Assembly (NCBI GenBank): GCA_964580465.1
Contig: CAZOKJ010000008.1
Span: forward strand, 13,926-77,925
Direction: 5' to 3'
DNA from: Taishania sp964580465
GTDB lineage: Bacteria > Bacteroidota > Bacteroidia > Flavobacteriales_D > Crocinitomicaceae
DNA length: 64,000 nt
Position 1 is the stretch's first letter. Each line of letters starts with the position of its first letter. Shown in pieces: positions 26,589 through 35,766 of the stretch. The translations under genes were made by a program, and so were the position numbers. The notes under the pieces are model-generated. The model did no database searches. It had not been told where the DNA came from and was given only the letters and a program-made list of their open reading frames with translations.

Positions 26589-27998
26589 TTAAGATAAATT
26601 TCCGATGTATTGAGCAAGGTTTAACATTCCGTTCTCATCAAAGTTGGAAGCCATTATTTGTATACCAAAAGGTAATCCACTAGAGTGTTTTCCAACAGGT
26701 ATTGACAATGCAGGGTGCCCCGATAAATTTGCATGAACGGTAAAAATATCCTGCAAATACATTTGAATAGGATCTTTAACGCCTCCTTTGTCAAAAGCTA
26801 CAGAAGGAGTTGTTGGCAATAATATGAAATGATAATTAGCTAAAATTTCATTGGTTTTATCTTGTAGAACACGTCTAACTTTTTGAGCTTTAGTGTAATA
26901 AGCATCATAATATCCATGAGAAAGAACGAATGTTCCAGCCATGATTCTGCGTTTTACCTCTTCACCAAAACCTTCTGATCTTGATTTTTTATACGTTTCC
27001 TCTACACCCTTAGCGTCTGTGCTTCTATAACCAAAATGTACACCATCAAAACGTGATAAGTTTGATGAAGCTTCAGCTGTTGTTAACACATAATAAGTTG
27101 GAACAACATAATCCAAATAAGGGAATGAAACGAGTTCAACCTCATGACCTTTTGCTTTTAGTTGGCCAATAAGTTGGTTCATTTTTTCAACTACTTCTGG
27201 GTCAATTCCTTTTGTTTCAAAACTTTCTTTTAAAACAGCAATTTTCATTTTGCTTGGCAACTGACCATCCAAATATGCAGGAACTTCACGAGAAGAAGCT
27301 GTCGAATCAAACTCATCTTTTCCAGCCATTACTTGCAAAAGAAGAGCAGCGTCTTCTAATGAATTTGTAAAAGGACCAATTTGATCAAAAGATGAAGCGT
27401 AAGCAATCAAACCATAGCGGCTAATACGACCATAACTTGGTTTTAAACCATACGTTCCAGTAAATGATGCAGGTTGGCGAATAGAACCTCCAGTGTCACT
27501 ACCCAATGCTGCGGTACAAAGTCCAGCAGCTACGGCAGCAGCAGAACCTCCAGATGAACCACCAGGAACTTTTAAAGGGTCAACTGGGTTTTGTACGCCA
27601 CCATAATAAGATGTTTCGTTTGAACTACCCATTGCAAACTCATCACAATTAAGACGACCGATGATGATGGCGTCTTCATCAATAATGCGTTGAACAGCTG
27701 TTCCTGTGAACAATGATTCAAAATTCTCAAGGATTTTAGATGAAGCACTTACTTTGTGTCCTTTATAACAAAGATTGTCTTTAATACCAACCACCATGCC
27801 GGCTAATTTACCAGCAGTACCACTGACTATTTTTTCATCTACTTTTTTCGCTTGAGCCAAAGCAGTTTCAGTGAATACTTCAACGAAAGCATTCAGCGAT
27901 TGCTTCTTTTCTATTTCAGCTAAGTAATTTTCTACAATGGAAACAACACTTTTCCCGGTAGAAAGCTCTGCTTTCACCTCATTGAACGTACGACACAT
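26589..27998 (-). CDS. gatA: Asp-tRNA(Asn)/Glu-tRNA(Gln) amidotransferase subunit A
   Basis: A 469-residue amidase-signature enzyme. It has the Ser-cisSer-Lys triad in GIKDNLC (Lys), GGSSGGSAAAVAAG and GSDTGGSIRQPA. It hydrolyses glutamine for transamidation in the GatCAB complex. Family length (about 475-490) fits. gatB and gatC are not in this window. Confidence 0.95.
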   Translation of the reverse strand: MCRTFNEVKAELSTGKSVVSIVENYLAEIEKKQSLNAFVEVFTETALAQAKKVDEKIVSGTAGKLAGMVVGIKDNLCYKGHKVSASSKILENFESLFTGTAVQRIIDEDAIIIGRLNCDEFAMGSSNETSYYGGVQNPVDPLKVPGGSSGGSAAAVAAGLCTAALGSDTGGSIRQPASFTGTYGLKPSYGRISRYGLIAYASSFDQIGPFTNSLEDAALLLQVMAGKDEFDSTASSREVPAYLDGQLPSKMKIAVLKESFETKGIDPEVVEKMNQLIGQLKAKGHEVELVSFPYLDYVVPTYYVLTTAEASSNLSRFDGVHFGYRSTDAKGVEETYKKSRSEGFGEEVKRRIMAGTFVLSHGYYDAYYTKAQKVRRVLQDKTNEILANYHFILLPTTPSVAFDKGGVKDPIQMYLQDIFTVHANLSGHPALSIPVGKHSSGLPFGIQIMASNFDENGMLNLAQYIGNLS

Positions 27999-28013
27999 TT
28001 TTATTAGTAGAAA

Positions 28014-28199
28014 TTAGTTGTTTTCTTCTTTTTTTTCTTCTTTTTTCTCTTCACCTTTTGTAGCGTCCTTAAATTCTTTAACACCTTGACCTAGTCCGCG
28101 CATTAATTCAGGAATTTTTTTACCACCGAATAATAAAAGCACAATCGCAATAATCAAAATGATTTGTGGTCCACCTATAACGCCTAAAATTCCAAACAT
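28014..28199 (-). CDS. tatA: Sec-independent translocase TatA
   Basis: A 61-residue protein with one N-terminal membrane helix (about 8-24), the FGGKKIPELMRGLGQGVKEFK amphipathic-helix signature (FGGKKIPEL quoted) and a Lys/Glu-rich tail. It forms the pore-associated part of twin-arginine export. It starts the tatA-gatA-mltD-GT run with its own TAnnTTTG promoter. Confidence 0.93.
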   Translation of the reverse strand: MFGILGVIGGPQIILIIAIVLLLFGGKKIPELMRGLGQGVKEFKDATKGEEKKEEKKEENN

Positions 28200-28225
28200 A
28201 ATCTATAAATTAAGTATATAATCAG

Positions 28226-28233
28226 CAAAGGTA
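28226..28233 (-). promoter_or_regulatory. -7 element before tatA
   Basis: On the minus strand this reads TACCTTTG, an exact TAnnTTTG match, 26 bases before the tatA ATG. It would drive the tatA-gatA-mltD-GT2-GT9 run. Confidence 0.5.
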
Positions 28234-28302
28234 ATGAAATAATTACATTTTATGATTGTTTTTAAGGTAGAAGAATAAAAGAAAATTAGATTTTTTAACA
28301 AA

Positions 28303-28686
28303 TTATTCCTCTTGCCATTCTCCTAGGAAATCAGAAATGTCTCTTCTGTCCTTCTTAGATGGTCGTCCAGTGCCCATTTGACGGTAGGAGCTTTGTGCCA
28401 ATTGGTAAGATTTATATTTTTCAATCTCTATTGGATCGGTGATGTCTAGAACATATTCTGCTACTAATTTTGCACCAACTCTGTTGTTGAGCAATTGAAG
28501 TACTTTGTAACTAAAAGTTGCATTGTTTTTCTGAATGGAAATGATGTCGCCTACTTTTACTTCTTTGGAAGGCTTGGCTTGTTCTCCATTGAGTTTTATT
28601 TTTCCTTTTGAGGCTAATTCTGTTGCAATCGACCTCGTTTTAGTTAGTCTAACACTCCAAACGTATTTATCAATGCGACAACTCAT
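28303..28686 (-). CDS. S4-domain RNA-binding protein (Hsp15-like)
   Basis: A 127-residue protein with an N-terminal S4 domain (RIDKYVWSVRLTKTRSIATE) and a charged tail (TGRPSKKDRRDISDF), the layout of Hsp15/HslR, which recycles 50S subunits bearing nascent chains. The ATG at 28686 is preferred; it overlaps the end of the upstream MmcQ/YjbR gene by 17 bases. Confidence 0.85.
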   Translation of the reverse strand: MSCRIDKYVWSVRLTKTRSIATELASKGKIKLNGEQAKPSKEVKVGDIISIQKNNATFSYKVLQLLNNRVGAKLVAEYVLDITDPIEIEKYKSYQLAQSSYRQMGTGRPSKKDRRDISDFLGEWQEE

Positions 28687-29023
28687 AACGTACTTTTTTA
28701 GGTAAAGATGCAACAACTAATTCATAAGAATGATCGATGAGTTCAAAAAGCAAATTTATGGATACGTCACTGTTCAAAGAAACAGTATTCCAATGCTTCT
28801 TATTCATGTGGTAACCTGGTTGAATGCCGTTATATGCTTCACGAAGCTCAATGGCTTTTTCTGGATCACATTTTAAATTGATACCACCTAATTCATACAC
28901 GTCAATCAAGGCGTATATTTTTCCCCCAACTTTGAATACCAATGTTTTTTCGTCAAAAGGAAAACCTTCAGCTGTTCCATTTTTGGAAAGACAAAATGTT
29001 CGTATTTCCTCTAAGTCAATCAT
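28670..29023 (-). CDS. MmcQ/YjbR family protein
   Basis: A 117-residue protein of the YjbR-like fold. Typical segments are AEGFPFDEKTLVFKVGGKIYAL (FPFDEKTLVFKVGGK quoted), LKCDPEKAIELREAY, and the substrate-like MNKKHWNTV. It is sometimes described as DNA-binding, but the molecular role is not settled. It starts one base after the desaturase stop. Confidence 0.85.
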   Translation of the reverse strand: MIDLEEIRTFCLSKNGTAEGFPFDEKTLVFKVGGKIYALIDVYELGGINLKCDPEKAIELREAYNGIQPGYHMNKKHWNTVSLNSDVSINLLFELIDHSYELVVASLPKKVRYELSH

Positions 29024-29024
29024 T

Positions 29025-30137
29025 TTAGTTGTTAGCAGTACTGATTTCTTCTTTTTTTCCTAGTTTTTTCAACAACTTCGCATGGTCTTTTACCGCACCA
29101 TAAAACGTGATGTATTGGTAATATGGAAGGTTGTATTCCATAGCTGTTTGTTTTACAATTTTTGAAATGTCTTTGTAGTGTACGTGGCAGATGTTTGGAA
29201 ACAAATGGTGTTCAACTTGGTAATTTAACCCTCCAATTAACCATGAAAACACGCGTGCTTTGTTTGCAAAATTAGCTGTGTTGTACAATTGATTGATTGC
29301 CCAATCTGTTTGAATATTTCCTGTAGCGTCTGGTTTTGGAAAATCAGAACTTGGAACAACATGAGCAGATTGAAAAATAACGGACAAAATAAATCCTGAA
29401 ATAAATTGCATTAAAAAGAAACCAATCAACGTTATGTACCAAGCAGTTGGTGCTAACCACATAGGAAGCGCAATGGTTACAAATGCATAGGCAATTTTAG
29501 TTAATAAAATGATGGTAAATGCTTTGTTAAATCTTATGTTTTGAGTTTTCAATAAGCCCATTTTATTGTAGCGAATGATTTGTTGGTAATCTTTAATAAA
29601 AAACCAGTTAATTGTCAGTAAACCATATAAAAACCAAGCGTAAACATGTTGGTAATTATGGTGTCTTTTGTGTTCTTGATTAGGTGAAAAACGCATAAGG
29701 CCATCTACATCAATGTCTTCATCCATACCATCAACGTTGGTATAAGTATGGTGTAAAACATTGTGTTGGATTCTCCAATTCAAATCGCTACCACCTACTA
29801 AATTTGCTAAGTAACCTAAAGATTTGTTGACAAAAGAAAAGCGAGAATAAGAGCCATGATTGGCATCGTGCATGATAGATAAACCAATTCCACTCATACC
29901 TAATCCTGCTACAGCCCATAATAATAAGGCTAACCAACTGCTGTCTACAACAGTCATAATTAGCACCAATGGTGTAACATATAGCGTAATCATAAAAATA
30001 GTTTTTATGACCATGTTAGCATTGCCAAATCGTGTTTTGTTATTCTCTTTGAAGTAAGCGTTTACTCGCTTTTTAAGCTCTTTATAGAAAGCTGTGTTTT
30101 CTTGATCGTTTGAAAACCTAACTGTTTTGATGTTCAT
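29025..30137 (-). CDS. Membrane fatty acid desaturase (acyl-CoA/acyl-lipid type)
   Basis: A protein of about 370 residues from the ATG at 30137 (MNIKTVRF). It has four membrane segments and the three di-iron histidine boxes HDANHG, HNVLHH and QVEHH. The QxxHH third box marks front-end or delta-5/acyl-lipid type desaturases. It introduces a double bond into membrane acyl chains. No cytochrome b5 fusion is present. Confidence 0.9.
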   Translation of the reverse strand: MNIKTVRFSNDQENTAFYKELKKRVNAYFKENNKTRFGNANMVIKTIFMITLYVTPLVLIMTVVDSSWLALLLWAVAGLGMSGIGLSIMHDANHGSYSRFSFVNKSLGYLANLVGGSDLNWRIQHNVLHHTYTNVDGMDEDIDVDGLMRFSPNQEHKRHHNYQHVYAWFLYGLLTINWFFIKDYQQIIRYNKMGLLKTQNIRFNKAFTIILLTKIAYAFVTIALPMWLAPTAWYITLIGFFLMQFISGFILSVIFQSAHVVPSSDFPKPDATGNIQTDWAINQLYNTANFANKARVFSWLIGGLNYQVEHHLFPNICHVHYKDISKIVKQTAMEYNLPYYQYITFYGAVKDHAKLLKKLGKKEEISTANN

Positions 30138-30299
30138 TTCTAGTATTAAAAGTGGCGCAAGATACAAATTTTTAACGAATTTGTTTTTATTTTCATTACT
30201 TTTTTACTTTTTTTAGCACTTGTTAAACTAATTACCATTTTTCTAGTTTGGTTATTGTATTTTTTTCTTTTTTACGATTATTAGCAACATTTTCTTTCT

Positions 30300-30307
30300 T
30301 ACCTTTG
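30300..30307 (+). promoter_or_regulatory. -7 element directly before purN
   Basis: TACCTTTG matches TAnnTTTG and ends only 4 bases before the purN ATG, so the mRNA would be leaderless or nearly so. Confidence 0.5.
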
Positions 30308-30311
30308 CAAA

Positions 30312-30884
30312 ATGGAAAAAAAGAAATTGGCTATTTTTGCATCAGGCACGGGGAGTAATGCCTTAAACATCATTGATTTTTTCAAAGATTCTGAAGAAAT
30401 TGAAGTTGCTTTTGTTTTGTCCAATAAGCAAGATGCAAAAATTGTCACTACAGCTCCCGAGGCTGGAGTACCTGTTTATGTTTTTTCAAACGCTGAAGTT
30501 GAAGAAGCTGGAAAAGTGTTAGAACTCTGTTTTGAACAACAAATAGATTACATCATTTTGGCAGGTTTTTTACGTAAAATTCCGCTTAGTTTATTGCTTG
30601 CTTTTCCTAATAAAATCATCAATATCCATCCTTCTTTATTGCCAAAATATGGCGGTCAAGGCATGTATGGAGCCAATGTTCACAAGGCTGTTTTAGCTAA
30701 CAATGAAAAGGTGAGTGGTATAACTATTCATTTTGTGAATGCTGAATTTGATAAAGGAGAAATTATTGCTCAATTTTCATGTGACTTAGTTGAAAACGAA
30801 ACGTTAGAATCGTTGCAAGAGAAAATACATCAATTGGAGCATGCTCATTTTCCAACGGTTATTCAAAATACATTATTACAATGA
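30312..30884 (+). CDS. purN: Phosphoribosylglycinamide formyltransferase PurN
   Basis: A 190-residue enzyme that formylates GAR using 10-formyl-THF in purine synthesis. It has the GAR-binding ASGTGSNA loop, the catalytic segment NIHPSLLPKYGG (Asn and His) and the Asp-containing HFVNAEFDKGEII. Its stop overlaps the next ATG (ATGA). Confidence 0.94.
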   Translation: MEKKKLAIFASGTGSNALNIIDFFKDSEEIEVAFVLSNKQDAKIVTTAPEAGVPVYVFSNAEVEEAGKVLELCFEQQIDYIILAGFLRKIPLSLLLAFPNKIINIHPSLLPKYGGQGMYGANVHKAVLANNEKVSGITIHFVNAEFDKGEIIAQFSCDLVENETLESLQEKIHQLEHAHFPTVIQNTLLQ

Positions 30885-31477
30885 AAGACTTATTTAGTGC
30901 TTTAAATTGGGGAGAAGTTTTTAAAGCAACAATGGTGCTTTTCGCGGTGATAGACATCATCGGCTCTATTCCTATTATCATTAAAATCAAAGAAAAATCT
31001 GGTGATATTAGCGCTGTGCGTACAAGTGTAGTTTCACTTTGTATCATGATCGGATTTTTAGTTTTAGGAGAGTCCATTTTGAACATCTTTGGAGTTGATA
31101 TACGCTCGTTTGCTGTTGCTGGTTCTCTTATTATTTTTGCTTTGGCATTGGAAATGATTATGGGTTGGCATTTGTTCAAAGATGAAGTTTCAGGTAAAGT
31201 TGCAAGTATCATTCCTTTGGCATTTCCTATTATTGCAGGTGCTGGTACTATGACTTCAATTGTCACTTTAAAAGCTGAGTATGCGAGCATCAATATTATT
31301 GCAGCTATCGCAATTAATATCATCTTTATTTATATTGTGCTTCGCTTAACGAAAAAAATCGAACAATTGTTAGGCAAAGGAGGAATCGCTATTGTTAAAA
31401 AGGTGTTTGGTATCATTCTATTAGCGATTGCTGTTAAGTTATTCTCTTCTAACATTACTTATTTGTTCCAACACTAA
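30881..31477 (+). CDS. MarC/NAAT family inner-membrane protein
   Basis: A 198-residue protein with six hydrophobic segments and the MarC features AVIDIIGSIPI and PLAFPIIAGAGTMTSI. The family is annotated as putative neutral amino acid transporters, but the substrate is not proven. It overlaps purN by 4 bases. Confidence 0.88.
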   Translation: MKDLFSALNWGEVFKATMVLFAVIDIIGSIPIIIKIKEKSGDISAVRTSVVSLCIMIGFLVLGESILNIFGVDIRSFAVAGSLIIFALALEMIMGWHLFKDEVSGKVASIIPLAFPIIAGAGTMTSIVTLKAEYASINIIAAIAINIIFIYIVLRLTKKIEQLLGKGGIAIVKKVFGIILLAIAVKLFSSNITYLFQH

Positions 31478-31677
31478 TCGTTTGTCTTGCTTTTTCTTTC
31501 CGATTGGTTCTAATCGACATTTATTCTTTGTTGATTTTCTTGATTTTTTGTTATTTTTTCAAAGTTTTTTCTTTAAAATTATAATGGTTTCCCCTTATTT
31601 TATTAAATTTTCATAGTATTCGTGAAAATTGGTGAAAATTTTTTTGTTTTATTGTTATTAATTTAACAAATTAATTA

Positions 31678-31685
31678 TATATTTG
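31678..31685 (+). promoter_or_regulatory. -7 element before the ACT-domain gene
   Basis: TATATTTG matches TAnnTTTG, 25 bases before the ATG. A TTG about 24 bases upstream of it could serve as the -33 box. Confidence 0.5.
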
Positions 31686-31710
31686 CGAAAACTAAATTTT
31701 ATTTACATTT

Positions 31711-32373
31711 ATGGAATCAATCGGAAAACTGACAGAAGAGATTATCAACAGAAGTCCTTTTTTAAGAGAATCAATGACAGAAGGTTTAATTAACATCTCT
31801 GCTTTGGCACGTAAAATTCAAGCTGAAATTGAAGAAGTGACCGGAAAAGAGGTAAAAGAAGGTGCAATTGTAATGGCTATTAAACGTATGCCTTTAGGTC
31901 TTTACCACAAATTGAACGTTAAAATTAAAAATGTGTTAGGTGATTTAGGTGACTTTTTAGTTCGCAGTAATTTGTCAGATTTTACGTTTAATAACTCTGA
32001 TACTTTAGGAGCTAAGCAGGCTGAGTTGATGCGACTAATTAATTCTGAATCGAATGGATTCTTTGCTTTGTGCCGTGGTGTTACAGAAACCACAATTATT
32101 GCTGGAGATAAGCATAAGGAATTAATTGAACGTTTGTTTGCTAACGAAAAATTAATTTCCTCTAAACAAAATTTAGCTTCTGTTACGGTTAAATTACCGC
32201 AAGTAAACATTGAAATTTGCGGAATTTACTATTATATCTTAAAACAATTGGCTTGGAAAGGAATTAATATCATTGAAATTATTTCTACAGCAAACGAATT
32301 CACAGTGATTGTTGATCAAGATGAAGTGGATAAAGCGTTTAAAACATTGATGGAATTGAAACGTGGTTTTTAA
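31711..32373 (+). CDS. ACT-domain protein related to aspartokinase regulatory regions
   Basis: A 220-residue cytoplasmic protein. The N-terminal 80 residues are helical (RKIQAEIEEVTGKEVKEG), and the C-terminal half contains an ACT-like pair (VNIEICGIYYYILKQLAWKG with INIIEIISTANEFTVIV and a preceding GVTETTII strand), as in aspartate kinase C-termini. There is no kinase catalytic domain. A role as an amino-acid-sensing regulator is an inference. It has its own promoter and terminator. Confidence 0.65.
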   Translation: MESIGKLTEEIINRSPFLRESMTEGLINISALARKIQAEIEEVTGKEVKEGAIVMAIKRMPLGLYHKLNVKIKNVLGDLGDFLVRSNLSDFTFNNSDTLGAKQAELMRLINSESNGFFALCRGVTETTIIAGDKHKELIERLFANEKLISSKQNLASVTVKLPQVNIEICGIYYYILKQLAWKGINIIEIISTANEFTVIVDQDEVDKAFKTLMELKRGF

Positions 32374-32394
32374 GACCTCGATTTAAAATATTCT

Positions 32395-32430
32395 AAGAGG
32401 GTGTCTGACTTTTTGGACATCCTCTTTTTA
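32395..32430 (+). terminator. Terminator after the ACT-domain gene
   Basis: An 11-bp stem with one G-U pair (AAGAGGGTGTC / GACATCCTCTT) and a 10-base loop is followed by TTTTATTTT. It may also act on the convergent helicase gene ending at 32428. Confidence 0.75.
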
Positions 32431-35400
32431 TTTTAAAATCACCTCCCAATTTCTTTGTTCCATCACGCTCACAAAGGTGCTCAACTCTCTTGCGGATGTT
32501 AGTTGTGTGTAAGCATGGTTCAGCTGTAATTGATTGCCTTCAATTTGGTAGTCAGTGATGAATGGAAATTGAAGGACAGTTGTTTGGGTTGTTTCTAGTT
32601 GAATCAACCACTTGTATAATAATTCTACGGATGGATTTTCACTCCATTGCAGCACGCTCGCTTTGATGGAATGAAAGAAATGTATGCGCTCTGACGCTCG
32701 GGATAGTAATACATTTAATCGGTTGCGTCCGCTTTGGGTGGACAAAGGTCCAAAATGCATCTGGAAAGTTCCTTCTTCATTGTGGGCATAACCTAAGCTA
32801 ATAATTAATTGCTGGCATTCGTCTCCTTGAACTTTTTCTAGTGGTTTTATAAAATTGTTTAATTCTTCGTTGATTAAGTGCTCCAATTGTTGTGGCGTTA
32901 ATTTCGAAATGATGCAATCTAGTTGCTCTTGCGAAAAAGCTACAATGCCTATGCTGTCAGTTGGATGTTTTGAGATTAATTCACCCACTAACGCCGCTAT
33001 TTTTGTTGCTTCTTCTTCATTTTTTCGGTGAATGAAACGACCTTTTTCACAAAAATAGGATTGAATGCTGCTGTTGGTATATGGATAACTAGGAAAGACA
33101 ATTAATTCGTTATTGTAAAAATGTGTGTTAGAAAACTGGATTAATTCTGGATGCTTACTTCTATAATGATGACGCAATGTTTTGTTAGTAAAATAGTAGG
33201 AAGCATGATGTAAGGTACTAGTGATTTGTTGTTCACCCGATTGAAAATATGCCATTGGGGTCATTTGTTGTTCATCACCTGCTATGATGGAACGCTTACT
33301 TCTATGCAATGCACCTAAACTATTGTAAATTGGAATTTGACTTGCTTCATCGATGATGCAAAGATCAAATAGTTCTTCTTCTAATGGAAAATGATTGCCT
33401 AATTGTGAAGGATTGCTCAACCAAACTGGTTTCAACACCTGAATCCATCGTTTGGCTTCTGAGGCTAACAAATGACGTAAAGAAGGATGAGCTTTGGTTT
33501 TACTAAACTCTTTAACGAGTATGGATTTTCCTTTTTTAAGTTCCTTTTTTAATGCAATTTCATCTTGTGATAGTTTGTTAGATGGAGTTTGGATTATTTG
33601 TTCATAATATAAAAATCGTTGTTGTTGTTCTTTTAATATAGTTGCAACTAAATTTTGCTGTTCTTCTTGTTCAGCTTGTTGCAATAAAGCAATTTTTTCT
33701 TTTAATTGACTGGGTTCAAATTGCGCTAACGTAGGATAATGAGCAAAAAAGTGCATTTGATGAGCAGCCAAAAGTTGGTTGGTATATTCTTCTAATGATT
33801 GTGCTATTTTAAGTGTGTTTAAAAATGCTTGATTCAGCTGGATAATGTTGTTTCTTTCTGCCATTAAAGCACTAAAATGTTGGTGAAGTGCTGTCAATTG
33901 ACTAACGACACTCATGTTTTTATCTAAGTGATAATAATAGCTTAATTCGTCTTTTAACTGCTGAATCAATGTCGATTGCTGTTCGAAAATACTTTTTTTA
34001 TCATCGTTTAATTGGTTGTAAACAAGCCAATTCTCTGCACTAAATAAATGTAAACTTGCTTTGATAATGTCTAACTCTGCTATGTCAGTAACGCCTATTT
34101 CAAAGAGTTTTTTGAGTGCTTGTTTTTCTTCAGAATCAATTTTTAGGTATTTTTTTAATTGTTGGATGCTTTTGTTGGCTTCTTTGATTGGGAGGGTGTT
34201 GTATTTTGACCAATGCTTTTGAATTTTCCATTTGTTCCAAAAAGAATAAGCTTGAATGCTTTTTTCAAGGTGTTCTAATTCAATAATTGAAGGAATAGCG
34301 TTCCATTCTGTTAATCGAATGTTTTCTTTACTTAATTGTGCAAGTTTGTATTTTTCTACTTGTTTTAAAAAATGTTTTTGCTCTTTTGAATGTGGTGTAA
34401 GTATCGCTTGGTATTTTTTAACTAATTCGTTTTGAAATAGTTGATAAGTTGCTTGCTCTCGTTGCCATTTTTCAATACTTTCAATAGTAAAATGTTCTTC
34501 CAATTTTTCCATCTGCTTCGCTAATTGAAGCATTTTTTGCAATCGCACTGCTAATTGTTCACTTTCTTCTGTAGCCCAACGATTAAATGGAATCATACCA
34601 ACAACCTGTTGCAATTGTTTATCAAAAAGACTTTCAAGATTTTTTTTACGATTGATAAACTCTTTTAAAGAGGGAATTTCCCCCAATAGGAGAGTAGCGG
34701 TTGGTAGCTGATTGCTTCCTTTCAACGTTTGAAATTGTGCGTAGGAAATTTCACCAATTAATTGTTCTTGATTCAGTAAATCTAAGGTGAATTGAAGGTT
34801 GTTTTCCAATTCTTTGCGTGTGTTGATTTTAGTTGGTACGTCAACTTGCAAAGGTGCCAACCATGACCATGTTTGCTTTAAGTCTTGAATAATTTCTTTG
34901 ATCGCTTTATTGTCGTTTACCAACAAACACAAAGGGTCTAATTGAACACTTTGCATGCGTTTGACAATGACTTCTAATGCAGCTCTTTTTTCAGAAATAA
35001 CCAAGGTGTGATACCCACTTTTTAACGCTTTACCGATAACGTTGCTAAGCAATTGCGATTTTCCCGTTCCAGGTGGACCTTGAACTACACAATTGCGGGT
35101 TGTTAACTGCTCAATAATTGCTGCTTGATCACTGTCAAAGGGTAGGAGGAAAGCATCTGGTAAAATGATAGGAGCTTCGTAGTTTTCACCGGTGAGAAAT
35201 TGATTCAAGTTGTTCGAAAGTTTTATTCCTTTTAACTCATCTAATTCTCGTATAATAGTATGCCGATGGTAATGAAAATTACCTATAAATTGATCAGTTG
35301 TGATGGTGTCAAAACCTTTTTCTTTGAGTTCATCCAAGCATTGAATTTCATTTTCGCTTGTTAGATGAATATCAAATATTTCTTTTAATTTTTTAACCAA

Positions 35401-35742
35401 AAAAGGATTGATAAAAGCTGCTTCTTCTTGAAGTGAAAATAAGATTTTATTTCTTACTTTATCGATTTGAAAACTTACGGGGGTCAACCAAACTGGAGTA
35501 CTGATGACTGTATTTTTATAGTTCCATTGAAGCAATCCAAAACTGTGACATAAAGTGTTTATTCCGCTTTCTTTAATTGAATTTTGCGATATAGACACAA
35601 TTTTTTGATAGTCACTCAAAGATGCTTCTTCGTTGTAGGGTATTACTTTGGAATTGTCTAAATGCACGAGCAAATCATTTTTATTGAATTCACTCAGTTG
35701 TGAAATCCAAGTAGAAAGAATGGCTGTTTTGTTTGTGTTCAT
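32428..35742 (-). CDS. Large superfamily 1 helicase/ATPase with coiled-coil insert
   Basis: A 1104-residue protein. An N-terminal region of about 190 residues is followed by Walker A GPPGTGKS (residues 222-229). Next comes a long helical, Gln/Glu/Lys-rich insert (about 290-740), then Walker B DLCIIDEAS (about 793-801), motif III GDEQQMTPM (from about 822), and C-terminal motifs including KVQGDECQQLIIS and NVLLSRASERIHFF. This is the AAA_11/AAA_12 (DUF4011-type, Dna2/Upf1-like) arrangement. Many relatives carry a C-terminal nuclease-like domain; I see none here. The biological role is unknown: DNA repair or defence are possible. Confidence 0.8.
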   Translation of the reverse strand: MNTNKTAILSTWISQLSEFNKNDLLVHLDNSKVIPYNEEASLSDYQKIVSISQNSIKESGINTLCHSFGLLQWNYKNTVISTPVWLTPVSFQIDKVRNKILFSLQEEAAFINPFLVKKLKEIFDIHLTSENEIQCLDELKEKGFDTITTDQFIGNFHYHRHTIIRELDELKGIKLSNNLNQFLTGENYEAPIILPDAFLLPFDSDQAAIIEQLTTRNCVVQGPPGTGKSQLLSNVIGKALKSGYHTLVISEKRAALEVIVKRMQSVQLDPLCLLVNDNKAIKEIIQDLKQTWSWLAPLQVDVPTKINTRKELENNLQFTLDLLNQEQLIGEISYAQFQTLKGSNQLPTATLLLGEIPSLKEFINRKKNLESLFDKQLQQVVGMIPFNRWATEESEQLAVRLQKMLQLAKQMEKLEEHFTIESIEKWQREQATYQLFQNELVKKYQAILTPHSKEQKHFLKQVEKYKLAQLSKENIRLTEWNAIPSIIELEHLEKSIQAYSFWNKWKIQKHWSKYNTLPIKEANKSIQQLKKYLKIDSEEKQALKKLFEIGVTDIAELDIIKASLHLFSAENWLVYNQLNDDKKSIFEQQSTLIQQLKDELSYYYHLDKNMSVVSQLTALHQHFSALMAERNNIIQLNQAFLNTLKIAQSLEEYTNQLLAAHQMHFFAHYPTLAQFEPSQLKEKIALLQQAEQEEQQNLVATILKEQQQRFLYYEQIIQTPSNKLSQDEIALKKELKKGKSILVKEFSKTKAHPSLRHLLASEAKRWIQVLKPVWLSNPSQLGNHFPLEEELFDLCIIDEASQIPIYNSLGALHRSKRSIIAGDEQQMTPMAYFQSGEQQITSTLHHASYYFTNKTLRHHYRSKHPELIQFSNTHFYNNELIVFPSYPYTNSSIQSYFCEKGRFIHRKNEEEATKIAALVGELISKHPTDSIGIVAFSQEQLDCIISKLTPQQLEHLINEELNNFIKPLEKVQGDECQQLIISLGYAHNEEGTFQMHFGPLSTQSGRNRLNVLLSRASERIHFFHSIKASVLQWSENPSVELLYKWLIQLETTQTTVLQFPFITDYQIEGNQLQLNHAYTQLTSARELSTFVSVMEQRNWEVILK

Positions 35743-35766
35743 TTAGTTAGTGTAGTTGGTGATGAA

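Noticed and set aside
31428..31616. Hydrophobic 62-codon ORF after marC
   Set aside because: Phe/Leu-rich reading of an AT-rich gap that overlaps marC; no start or promoter support.
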